Source: Isoetes taiwanensis (Eukaryota > Streptophyta > Lycopodiopsida > Isoetales > Isoetaceae). From it: a stretch of DNA of 64,000 bases. The position numbers were made by a program, and so were the translations under genes. Below are positions 47,216 through 58,800 of this stretch, one piece after another (the stretch's first letter is position 1; every line of letters begins with the position of its first letter). The notes beneath the pieces were generated by a model. That model saw only the letters and a program-made list of their open reading frames with translations. It did no database searches and was not told the origin of the DNA. The DNA is taken from positions 11,860,134-11,924,133 of the forward strand of contig JAJEKV010000028.1 in assembly GCA_021234155.1 (NCBI GenBank), written 5' to 3'.

Positions 47216-48040
47216 TATTTTTAGGATCCGATCAAGTTGGCTCCAACTATGACGGAACGGTGCCAAAGCACCACTCATTGGAAAGTTCTCAACGAGAGGA
47301 ATCCAAGGGCATGGGCCCCACCTTAATCCGACCCCTTTGAATGCGATTAAGAAAAAAGAAGCTTCCTAGAAAATCCATCCAATAAATACTTTGCCACCTC
47401 ACTACATTTTTATTAATGAGGATGCCACCTCACCTCATTTAAAAGAAAAAATGTAATTTAATATAAAAACTTAATGGCTAGGATTTATCCTAACCTTTTT
47501 ATCTAACGACTAAGATTTGCTACACCAAATCACCTTTAAGGAACCTTCCTTGCACCTTTCTTACAAAAATCAAAGGCTATGATTTCACCTTCCCCTTTGA
47601 TCTGACGGTTCACAGATGGGGTGCATGCCCCCATGCATGTACACACATCTAAATATGTGGCCGAGATTTAACCCCTGAAATTCGACGGCCCAGATGGAAA
47701 GGAGCAACCGATGTGTCCCAAACATCAAAGTGTATTTATATATACAAGAAATTTATCACGGCGGCCAAGGTCGCCGCGAACATTTCTTTCGTTCCTAACC
47801 TATTCAATTGGATCCACTAAAATGTCTAACGGTCATAAATTCCCAGCTGGGCAAGTAACGTTTGGACCACATTTTTACTCTATGCTAGAAGGCTAAGAGC
47901 TATATTGAAATACGTTGAAAATAACTTGGTTCCTCGGCTGCGAACATTTCTCTTGGTTCCTTGGTTGCGAATATTTCTCTTTTCCAATCCTCGTGTCCTT
48001 ATTCAAATATAAAGGGTGAAGATTGTGCTTGGATCATGTG
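47216..48040. other. Gene-free stretch
   Basis: It contains a short tandem repeat GGTTCCT(C/T)GG(C/T)TGCGAA at about 47930-47975. The GC-rich dyad at about 47758-47781 is CACGGCGGCC...GTCGCCGCG. No coding frame is supported. Confidence 0.4.
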
Positions 48041-48115
48041 TCAGTCTGAACGTGCGGGATTCGAACCCGCACTATTGCCTCGCGTTCCTGAGCCCATATG
48101 ATACATGGATGCTGT
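48041..48115 (-). pseudogene. tRNA 3'-half relic (perfect T arm)
   Basis: Minus-strand 48072-48052 reads GTGCG GGTTCGAATCC CGCAC, a perfect T stem-loop and consensus B box. GTTCAGAC follows as a would-be 3' acceptor strand. CTCAGGA upstream could be a Leu(CAG)-like anticodon loop, but its stem does not pair. No D arm, A box or matching 5' acceptor (GTCTGAAC) is seen. It is a relic or the head of a tRNA-derived SINE. Confidence 0.4.
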
Positions 48116-49672
48116 AGTTGGCATTCTAGGATCTACATGGCAGTAGGAGATTATAAGACTATGGAGTCCTATGCACGAAATGTGAGAAAACCCACTATAT
48201 AAAAATAATGTTTACCAAAAAGACTTGATAGTGATGCACAACAATTTATAGTGACATACCTGACGGGATCATAAAATAAGAAGCTCTGCTTCTTAAAGCT
48301 AATTTTTTAACCTGCAGAAAGAAATTCAAAAGGTTTTCAAGAAAGGCAGAGGGTCAGGACTGGAATAACGAAAGCATTCCATACTAAAAACCATGAGAAG
48401 CCGATTGCAGAAGCAATTGCAGAAGTGATTGCATGTTGGCATCGCTCGATTAAGCTCCTCTATTCAAACCAAGGATCTTCCAATTTGTTACCAAAAATTA
48501 AAAGGAAATTTGCTTGAGGCAGTGGTAAGAAATTTAATCCAAGGACTTGAGCCGATTGCATGTCGCACTGCTCCTATAGAAACACCAGATGCAAAGAATA
48601 TGGCTGCTTGAGCACCATAGCTGCATCTAGACTGTATCTATCTCAACGCTTCTTTGGTAAACTCAGGACCGATGAAGGAGAACAGAGAAAGTTCAAGACC
48701 TTCGCTACTTGCTCAGAACCCGTAAAGTTCACCTAGGATTCATTCTGCTACTTCTATCCCACATTCTGCTATGATTTTCTTTTCCAGAAATGTGATTAAG
48801 TTTTGAAGTTACTTGCAATTCCAGTTTTAGTTGCATTCAGTTTCTTGAAACCCTCTGCTCTGTTCCGGCAGACCTAGAACCGTGAGGATATCATCACATC
48901 AAAGCAAAAGATAAACCGAACAGTTGAACTTGAAGCGGCAGGCAAGCCCTGCTTTACATTTTCTCCCAATTATGACATAAATGGACAGATATATCATGGC
49001 TATGGACAGAAAATCCGATACTACAAAGCAAAATACTTCAAACTCTTGATTCTTGATTTTTTCCCTTCTGATTCTTGAATGTTATGATCAAACGAGCAAG
49101 ATTTAACCAAAGAGAACTACCAAATCCAAAATAGAGAAGCCTTGCACCCCAAATCCAAAAGTAGAGAAGCCTTGCGCTCCAAATCTTGCAAAAAGAACCG
49201 GAAGTGAAAAGAAGGAGTCGGCATAATGACGTTTGCAAAGCCCTGAAGAGCGCTAGCGGAAGGAACTATGGCGCCAGCAAGAACTTAGAGTCTAAAACCA
49301 GCATGCAGGCCTGGAGAAGAAAACCAACGAGAACATCAAGCAAAACACTTGTGAAACTCGAGCAAAACCATGAGATCGGCTATGGCGGAAGAAAAAACAG
49401 AGAAAAACTCTTGTGAAACTCGAGGAAAACTATGAGATCGACTATGGCGGAAGGAAAAACCGAGCAAGAACGTTCAAAAACAGAGCAAGAGATCGTCCAA
49501 ATCTTCTCAAACTTCGTCAAAGTAATGCTAACACCTAGATAGCGCCATCAGATGCAAGAATGGCGATGGCACCGTCGCAAACATGAAGATCGGCTATGGC
49601 GCACCAAGAACAGAGGAAAAATAGAGAGAGAGAAAAAAAATACACAGAATAAACCCTAGGTGAACTTCACGT
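48116..49672. other. Gene-free stretch upstream of the cystatin-like gene
   Basis: A ~66-bp tandem duplication lies at about 49347-49470 (ATGAGATCGGCTATGGCGGA and ATGAGATCGACTATGGCGGA). CTTGC...CTCCAAATC repeats lie at 49138-49190. No gene is recognised. Confidence 0.45.
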
Positions 49673-49776
49673 TAGGGTAATGTCACTTTATGTGACATTC
49701 CCACGTGTCAACGTTGCCTCCGCGCTAACGCGCGTCGGCAACGTTTCCACGTGGGAACTAAAGTGACATTCCCCTA
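49673..49776. mobile_element. Foldback MITE-like hairpin with internal G-boxes
   Basis: TAGGGTAATGTCACTTTA at the left pairs with AAAGTGACATTCCCCTA at the right. Inner arms are CCCACGTG...AACGTTGCC and GGCAACGT...CCACGTGGG. A TA flanks each side. The two CACGTG cores are potential G-boxes about 110-190 bp upstream of the cystatin-like start codon, so the element could affect its promoter. Confidence 0.65.
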
Positions 49777-49884
49777 TACAGAAACTATACAGAAAGGGGA
49801 AGCTAAATCCGATGAGAAATATGGGCAACCTTACCTCTGCTGCATTCGACCGGATTTGATGCCCAGGCTATAGTGCGAAGAGCT

Positions 49885-50394
49885 ATGGCGCCCCATATCA
49901 GAATGCAACATATTTTTTTAGCGCTGCTATTAGCCGTTGCAACTCGAGCACTCTCTGAGACAAAATGGGAGCCCTTGAATACCAAGAATAGCCCTGTGGC
50001 CGAGCTCGCCCAATTCGCCCTCCTGGAGTACAACCTCAACCTGGTACGCCAAAAAACTTAACCCAAAAAACCCCCTTTTGATCTGTCTAAAAATCCATTC
50101 GTAACTCTGTCTAAAAATTTTGGATTTGTGTACCCAGAAAAAATCTGGCCAATCTACCCCGCTGCATCAGAGCGCAGTAGCGGCCTGGCGGCAGCTGGGC
50201 AATAGCACTGCATATATCCGTTTGAAGGTATGGAACCCGAGCTTTATGATGCGATTATAGAAGGGGCTTTTCCGTCCATGCTTTCGTTCCATGCCCTTGA
50301 ATCGAAGGCCGATTCATGGGAAAATGTGGACCCAACTACTGAACAGATCGAATCAATGGCCAAATTTGCAGTGAACGACTTCAACACGAGACTG
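49885..50394 (+). CDS. Phytocystatin-like cysteine protease inhibitor, two modules, 3' end unresolved
   Basis: Exon 1 (49885-50043) begins MAPHIRMQHIFLALLLAVAT, a signal peptide cleaved probably near RALS. It continues TKWEPLN...PVAELAQFALLEYN, matching the plant cystatin LARFAV motif. Exon 2 (50138-50227) ends VAAWRQLGNSTAYIRLK, aligning with the family's QVVAG strand region, but QxVxG is replaced by QLGNS. Exon 3 (50308-50394) gives a second module start, DSWENVDPTTEQIESMAKFA then VNDFN, again LARFAV-like. All three exons are phase 0 with GT-AG ends. The second half of module 2 and a stop exon were not found. Cystatins inhibit papain-like proteases; loss of QxVxG predicts weak inhibition. 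Start 49885 is chosen over an in-frame ATG at 49873 because the signal peptide is compact; either is possible. Confidence 0.6.
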
Positions 50395-50399
50395 GTAAG

Positions 50400-51213
50400 C
50401 TAGATCGGTGTAATTTGTTGGTTAAATTGTTTGAATTTGAAGAAGCAATTGACGGGATTGCTCTGTTTTTGGATCAGCCTATGCATCGGAATGCAGCATT
50501 CGTCCTGCATAGAAGCTTCAAAGAACTTCAAGAAGCATTCGTCCTGCATCAAGATCGTCCTGACGAGGCAGGCGTCAAGAACGGATCGTCCCAGAAAAAA
50601 ACGTGGCAAAAAGGGATTAAAATGGATTGCGGCGCGGAAAAAATCGGGTGGGACAAAAATAATGAAAAATAACAAACTACATTATATATGTCTAGATAAT
50701 GATATTTAGTTGCTGGGGATGAATACCATTCTTCTATAAGAATAGAAAGGTGTTCACATATGCATTACATATGTATCCTTAGCCTCAGTCGTGAGTTTGA
50801 TGCTTACAATATCCATAATTATTCCGTTGTGTGGTAGTCTTTGTATCGGTTTTCAGTTTAGAATTTCTATTTCATTTTTTTCTTATTTGGGAGGAGGGAG
50901 AGTGCAAAGGTGTTTGGTTTTCCTTATGTTTGTAGACAACGTTGCCCACTGTTGCATTTGAAAATAATTGTTTGCAATTTTTGTATTCAAGATGATGCTA
51001 AAAAGGGGTAGGAGGGGCATTGACACATGTTTTGCATTAAGTTCTTTGAGGTGACATATACCACAAATTATCTGCTTTTAAGGCTATGCAACATCCAATT
51101 ATAGTAGCCATGTAAAAAAATATTCCAATATAGACCTTATGAGAGCCACAATGGTAAACACTCTTTTGGTTGCATCAATCTTCGACATAGTCATGAGCAA
51201 GATTTCTGACTCG
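50400..51213. other. Cystatin-like gene 3' flank, no further exon recognised
   Basis: GCATTCGTCCTGCAT occurs twice (about 50497 and 50536). The open frames at 50415-50709 have no recognisable motif. Confidence 0.4.
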
Positions 51214-51826
51214 GCAACATAAACCATTAACATCCAACATATAAAAATTAAATCCCCCAACACATAACAACTAACACATAACAACCATTGACATTAACAA
51301 TCAACACATCACTACCATTGACATTAATTAATACAACCATTGGGTCCAACACATTTAAATTAAAATCCCCCTTAAACCCCCTTTGGTTTGGGTGCATATT
51401 CACACGAGGGGTGACTCCGGGCGACGAGAGCTGTTGGATAGGCATATTCACCCCTTATTCCTTAATCTACACCGTACGTAAAGTTCCTCGTTTGTGGGGT
51501 ATGCAAGTACAAAATTTGCTATACTGTATAACAAGATTCGCAAAATACTATAAGATTTCAAGTGGAATACTATATGGTGTTGATTTCGTACGTGCAAAAT
51601 ATAATTATGAGGGCTCTCGCTGCCCTATGTCATCCCCCGTGTGAATATGCACCCAAACCAAAGGGGGTTTAAGGGGGATTTTAATTTAAATGTGTTGGAC
51701 CCAATAGTTGTGTTAATTAATGTCAATGGTAGTTATGTGTTGATTGTTAATATCAATGGTTGTTATGTGTTGAGGGATTTAATTTTTATATGTTGGATGT
51801 TAATGGTTTGTGTTGCAAAAAAATTT
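51214..51826. mobile_element. 613-bp element with ~190-bp terminal inverted repeats
   Basis: GCAACATAAACCATTAACAT at the left is the inverted copy of the right end (...ATGTTAATGGTTTGTGTTGC). Pairing continues through AAATCCCCC, the ATTGACATTAA repeats and GGTTTGGGTGCATATTCACAC, to about 51402 and 51638. The ~235-bp middle has no coding capacity. A clear target duplication was not found. Confidence 0.8.
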
Positions 51827-52504
51827 TTTTGGCCCCTTCGGGGCCTTAGGGGCGTCACCCCCTCCCCCCTCCCGGTGTGACAAAAAATTTAGAATTCATT
51901 TGAGGCTTTCATCACCTGTAGCTTTTGAATTTCATCACAATAAAACTTTGAATTTCATCACAATAAAACAAATAGAACATAAGTAAAAGTTACCATAAAG
52001 ATAGAGCAGATTGATCCCATTATTCTGAAAGTCATAAAGTTTGCAACACTCATACACAAATATTTTTCAACTGGAATTTAACAGCAGCCTTTGGCCTCCA
52101 TGGATTCTTGTGGTGAGAAACCAAAGTGGGAAACTTTTCTGCTTGTTAGCACAAGGATCTTGAAGTCTTGGAATTTGCTTAATAACTGCCTCAAAATCTA
52201 AAAATGCATGGTAATTTTTGCAAGCTTCATTCTAATGAGCCATAAAACAATATCCAATAGCGCAATCCTATATTAATCAGCTGGTAGGATGTGAAAGCCT
52301 ACCAAACCCGGCCGAAAAATTGATGTTTTAGCATAGATAACTTAACCAAACATATCCATATCATACACTATCAAAAAGATCTCGGAGAGAGCTTTCCAAC
52401 GCAATAAAAATCATCTGAAACAGAGCTCTGGATCAAAAGTTATGGTAAGAAATGTGTTGCCTGCGGGGAAACTGCACTACATGCGCCCTTCAAGCCCTTA
52501 TGTG

Positions 52505-52690
52505 CCCATTATGCATCCCACACACAAAAAAAGGTGGTGTGAGCCATTGGTTTTTGATCATTGTGCACCACACGCAAAAAAAAAGGCTTTTGTTGTGAGC
52601 CATTGGTTGTTGATCATTATGCACCACACGCACAAAAAAAAGGGCTTTTGTTGTGAGACATTGGTTGTTGACCATTAAAAAAAAAAAGGC
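52505..52690. repeat. ~62-bp tandem repeat, three copies
   Basis: GTGAGCCATTGGTTGTTGAT and TGCACCACACGC followed by an A run and GGCTTTTGTT recur about three times with variation. 51827-52504 to the left holds no recognised gene. Confidence 0.75.
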
Positions 52691-52829
52691 TAAAATCAAT
52701 GGCTCAGAAATGGTGCACTCTAGATGTACGCATTAGTACATCCATTTGAATACATCACGAAATCATAGGAAAACCTTGGTGAAAACCGTACAAAAACACA
52801 AAGAAAACCCCCTGTTATTATGCTACATA

Positions 52830-53200
52830 TTCTTACATGATGATTCCACGTGCAGGTATAAGAGACAAAATAAAGCCTCAACAATGAGTCACGTGGGTTA
52901 TTCAGATGCATATATTAAGAAGGGAAACTTAAGGAGTCTATGAATGCCCATGCCTTAAAAGAAAATGAACATCTGGACGTTAGAATTCATGGTCACAATC
53001 ACCATTTACTGTTATTTCCCATCTTATTCCTTCTTAGATAAATCCACTACACAGAAATGTAATATTTGGCGTACCTGGAACTATTAATCTGTGGATGAGT
53101 CATTCAGTTGCAATGTAAGCTCTAACTTGACAATAAACTCTGGTACTATTAACATTCGCCATTAGCGTAGACACTCTGAATTCCAAGAGATGGAGCATTG
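52830..53200 (+). repeat. Dispersed direct repeat, copy 1
   Basis: It matches 62428-62935 in the same orientation. Shared blocks are TTACATGATGATTCCA, AGAGACAAAATAAAGCC, ATCACAATCACCATTTA-like, AATCCACTACACAGAAA and ATATTTGGCGTA. The shared part ends near GAGATGGAGCA. Confidence 0.7.
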
Positions 53201-55800
53201 AAACAGACCTAGCCCCTTGGCCTAGGCCGTTGCACCAACACGTTTAACATCTAAGTTAAACATACATGAGACTTATATACATGCTCAATAAAGTATAGTC
53301 CCATTGATCAGATAATTACATACAAGACCAAACTCCTCTGAGTCTTGGCATACTACAACTCCTTTAGCTCAACAAGTCCTCCTTATAAGTCACTGAAGAC
53401 GACTCTGGAAAACACTCCTGCTGTCGCACCCTCATCCCTAGACTCTCCATTCGAATACTGCATTCTCAGCTCAGGACGTACCCTCTTAAACATACACAAA
53501 CAATGCAAGGGGGTTAGTCCACAAGGACTAAGTGGGGAGGAAACATTTCGGGAGCATTCACAACATCAACCACAAAACAATCTAGCATATAACATCCAAG
53601 ATAAGAAGACAATAGATTTACCTGCTCCTCCATGCCCCTGCATTAGTTAGAACTCATACTACAAGCATGTTTACATTCACATCAACCTTCTGTATGTATG
53701 CACATATGCCAAGCGTAATCCTTGGGTTGCGACCCCAAGGAGACCACTCTCTCCATCTGTACGTACAGGGCTAAACTCATCCAACAGGCCATCAGGCCGG
53801 ATGCGGAGTCTACACGGCCACCCCACCCCTCCGAAGGTGGGCCGCAAATGCAACATGCCATCCGTCTAGCCATCTAGAACGGATGCGGAGTCTCACGGCC
53901 ATTCCACCCCTCCGAAGATGGTCCGTTTGCAATGCAAGATGCAACATCATCCATCATGACCTTACAAGATAGCATATCACCAATAACCTTACAGGTTGAT
54001 CCAATACAAGATATCATAGAATCCTCATGCATCTTACTTCCAAGAACAACCATAGAGCAATGCAACACAATAAGGTTCATACCAAGATATTTCATACCCA
54101 AGTGACAACACGTCATTGCACATCTCAAAGCAAGAACAGGAACTCCCTTAACATATAAGCAACCATAACTTTCAGGTAATATCTTAAAGAGGTTCATAAG
54201 AGTCTTCATACTCAATGCATATACTAGCTATCTAGGCGCACAAATAAACACATGCCACAATGGCCAGCATACAGGTCAAGACAGATAGATAGGTTATCAA
54301 CAATGGCATGGAGATACATACACAACGAGCCATTCGTTAGCTCAACTTGTTTACTTTGCTAGACACATGCTTTCTACTAAGCTTATAAGGTTCCATGGCT
54401 GCACTATGCCCAGGAGCTTCCATAAATTCCCTCAGGTCCTTCTTCCCCTAGGAGAAGTGGCGTTCAACATTATTAGGTAATATAATTCAACTTAACTCCT
54501 TGGATCCTCACAAGTTCAAGCATAAATAAATCTATTCTTAGGTCGAGTTCATAAAAGATTCCCTTAGCACATACCACAACCCTGGCACTTAGCACTGCCT
54601 CGGTCTCCATGGTTGATTTCAAGCAAAGGCCTCTATAACTAGGAAGCAATATTCAAGTATGGTCCAAACCTTAAAGTTAATACTACTTTAATGCTTTAAT
54701 ATAAATGTATGGGGATACCGGACTTTGGTATCCCCTGGAGACAATTGCAACAACAGGTCACGGCAGCGGCCAGGCTTTTGCAAATCCGTTAAGCATTGGT
54801 TGCATCATGCTTAGCTCTATCACAAAGGCATCAAATTCTATCTGGCATCAACAATTTGAGAGCAAGAATCGGATTATAACCCAAAGCCAGAGCCTATCTC
54901 ACAGATCGGATTTACAGAGATCCGTGAATCAGATTATGGCACATGACCCAAACTAGCCAGATGGAATCGGATTTCATCCCCAAGGCGGATTCTGGACAAG
55001 AATTTGGATCACAGATTTCCTTTTGGCAGCATGGCAACAAATAGGCCCACGCTTTTCCAGATCTGGAGGCGCTGGGTTCCAGGGCTTGGCCCAATCATGA
55101 TTCTGCTATTCACCAATGAGACTAAGCTCTAACACAAGGAAAACGACTTGACAGAAACAAAGGCAGTTACAAAACATAAGCATTCACAGGGAAATCAGAG
55201 GAGGCAAAATCCGAATCAAGACTCGAATCCTTCCACTGTTTGCAGAGAAGATCACACAATCCAAATCGGATTATACCATGAGGCCTGGGTTTTCCATAGA
55301 ATCGGAATTGGGTTTAAGAATGAGCCCAAAAACCAGTTTCTTATCACCACCGGTTTATTCTGCAAGATTTCCAATACATACACAAGCAATTCCCAAGCAT
55401 GCATCAAATCCCCATGCACGAATTAGATCCCCACCTTAGTTTTTCAGACGGCTTCTGCTTACAATCGATTTGATCATCATCTCCTTGCTTCAAGCTTCCT
55501 TCTCAGCCTTTCGCTTCAAATCCATCTATGCCGCTTTGCATCCAGCTTCCGATTCTCTTCTCTATTCCTCCTGCAATTCGGCCAGCTCTTCCTCCTCTTA
55601 TATAAGATCAAATCTCCACCTGGCAACTATCCTGCTGCCAGAGCATTCCGCCAGATGCCCATTCGGCATGCTAGGGTGCCAGATTTTGCACGGCTTCCCT
55701 TAATCAGGCAAATTGGGATGTGCAGATATTCGCAGCACATGCTATGATTTTGGTAGCCCCGCTTTTATGGTGCTCACCAAATTCGAAATGCTAATATAGG
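53201..55800. other. Gene-free, probably transposon-derived region
   Basis: A GC-rich ~85-bp repeat at 53795-53935 contains GGATGCGGAGTCT and CCACCCCTCCGAAG twice. The remainder has long but motif-free open frames on both strands. It looks like an LTR-retrotransposon non-coding part, but no LTR pair, primer site or pol motif could be shown. Confidence 0.35.
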
Positions 55801-58800
55801 ACTACACAATATTTAGATAAGATAAGCTTGCTAAAAATCATATCCCCAAGGTCACTAGGTTCGTTACAAGCATGATCATGCAACTACGTGCATACTATAT
55901 GTATGTATAAGATGATCAAGTGTAACCATAATCGCACTAACCAGCAAGTAGAACACGACTTAGAAGAAAGAAGAGGCAGAGCAAATCCAACAACACACCA
56001 TAGGAAGCATAGGTAAAGCAAATCTAGCAACACACCAGAGTATGTATGAAATCATTATATAATATATGCATCTCAATGAGTTGATAATGGATGCAATAGC
56101 AATAGTCTCTTTGAGCTCTTTGCTATTTCCTTAGACTATCAACATAAAAGAGTACTAGAAACGTGTGCCCGGCGATGCCGGGCATAATTGCCTTTTGTTT
56201 TCATAGCTAGCCAGGCATTAACTGCCTTTCGTGTGTTATGCTAGTGTGTGAATCCTGCATTCAGCATAGCATTCGATAAAAAGGATTACAGAAGACTTTG
56301 TGATTTGTTGTTGTTGTCCATAAGAAGATTCTAAGTAGTAACATGGTCACTTGTGCTGGAAAGAGAAGAAGAAATAGTGTTGCCCTCATGGCTCCCATCC
56401 ATAAAAGTTGATTTTCCTATTAAAAAAGGTAATGTTGGTGCTCTTGTGTTAGGGTAAACGACAAAAGAAGAAGAGCAAGCTAGTTAACTATATTGCGCCA
56501 AGAATTCTATAAAGCACAGGTTGCAATCGTGCCCCGCAATGAAGTATCATAAAGGCTCTTCAAGAACTTCTAGACTAATGAGGCTTCTAGAACTAAGTCC
56601 ACATGTCATATGTTTTCCAAAAGTGTAAGATACTAAATAATCTCCCTATTATCTTGGGGATAATTGAAGTTAATAGGTAACTTCAGAAAGAAGTTGCATT
56701 TGCATAGGCGTGATGGGCAAAAAATATGGACATGAAAGAAGGGAAAAAAAAGGTTAATGGATGCCCAATTTTTTACGCGTAAGTTGAAGTAGAAACCTTA
56801 TTGCTAGTATTTATAAGATGTGATTGCATTCACACCTGAAAGATCTGACTTGACACCGTGGCATTTGAAGAAGATATACAGAGTTCTTGATTCAGATTGG
56901 CTTAATTATGCCCATTCTGTGATCTGAATATGGTGACGTGAGGCACATATCCTTTTTATATACCCAATTATACCATAAGAGGAACCCAAAACCTCAATCT
57001 AATGAGGATGACTCTATTGCAGGAAAATAGAAATCTAATTGGAGAAGTAATTGTTGAACTGCTAAATATGATAATTAAGTTCATATAATCATCATGGCCT
57101 TTATACTATGCCAGAGAACCTCGAATCTCCACGATTTAGAAGCTAACAGAAGGAAAATAGCATGAAATAGACGTACAAATTTTAACAATGTATGCATATA
57201 AACTTTAGATGCTTCAACCTAAAAAAGAAAAATCATTATTTACAAAGAAATATCAAATGCAATTTTTGTGCTCAAATTCTATGGCATGTAACTAACAACT
57301 TAACAATCAGCTTACACGTCCTTACAGAGTTGTCCAAGAGAAGATTTTTTTATAAGCAGAAGCTATGCATCCAATACAATATTTGGATATTGACATTCCA
57401 GACGTGGGACAATTTATAAGTGTCATCTCCAAGCTGGAGATTGAGATTGGCTTAGTTGTACCCATTCTATGACCTGAATATGGTGAACTCAAGTATGGAC
57501 CAAGAACAGTTCCGCAAAATTACGGAGTATATGAAATTGTACAATTTTTTCTAGCAAAGGCTGATCAATCTTTGTGAACTGAAACCAGACAATATATCTC
57601 GAACAATATAAGTCAGCATGCACTGGAGTTTTACTCTGGAGTTTTAAGCTATCAGAGACTTGTGTGCACATTTCAAAAACCATTTTCTTCATTGACTTCA
57701 CATAATCATCAGGCCCATCCTGCAGACACAGTTAAAATTTTCAGCAATTGCTTGTGCTAGGACATGATTACAATATATTAAAAGTTCATACCAAGAGCAG
57801 ATAATAATACTGCATCATCAAATTTCTTATTTGGAACTGCAATATCATTAGTTTTGACCCCATTCTTATCTGCTAATGTTTTCCTTGGGTGCATTAAAGA
57901 ACTAAATGCTTGGGACTGTGATAATGTTGCAAAATCATTATGTAGTTTCTCCTAGAGATTTGTATCTTTCCTTCTTTTCTTTAACTTACAATAAGTATCA
58001 TGTCAATCAACCAAAACTGTAAGTAGCCTTGAACTGAAAAGGATAAGATATACGATGGTTACAACTGCTAAGGAAGACACTAATATATTGTTAATAAACT
58101 GAATTTACAATCATATGCTACAAATTTCTGTGCTCTCAACATTTCTGTGCTTAATGTTGCATTAAAAATGGGTGGAAATGGTTGTCAAACTCTGACCATA
58201 AGGCAGATACTCAGTTGGGATCAGCAAAACCTAGGAGGATAGCAGCAATCATTACAACAGAATGTGAACAAAATGCTGCTAATCAACCTACATGGTATGG
58301 GCAAAAGAAGCTCCTTGGGAAAAATAATGGCGTTCAGTAGAAGAAATGAAACCCATGCCATAATTGTATAATCTTAAGCAATTTAAAGAGGCCTAATTTA
58401 AAGCGTTGAACTGTATCAAAGATGAGACAGACATGCATTTCCAAATTGCAAGCATATGGCTTCCCTAGTCTGAAGCCACAATGCACATAGAAGAAAATAT
58501 AGGGTTGCATGGAGAAGGAAAGGCATGTACAAAAACATCTAAAAACACTATCCTTTAATCTATATCTGTTGGCTATTTGCTAAGCATCTTTTGCTCTCAG
58601 TCAACACAATCCAGACCTATTAATACACATGCAAATGCCGACAGATAAAGACATGGAAGCCAAAATGCACATGCAAATGCCGACAGACGAAGCCATGGGA
58701 GCTTAGAAGATAAGGGATAACATTAGAACAAATAAAATGGATCTTACCAGAGAAGTGTTCATATAACTGCTTGATGTTGCATTAAAAATGGCTGGACCCC

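Noticed and set aside
48041-48115. A functional tRNA-Leu(CAG) gene
   Set aside because: The anticodon stem does not pair and D arm, A box and 5' acceptor strand are missing.
53345-53650. 101-residue open frame as a gene
   Set aside because: No recognisable motif, no splice context, and it lies in repeat-like DNA.
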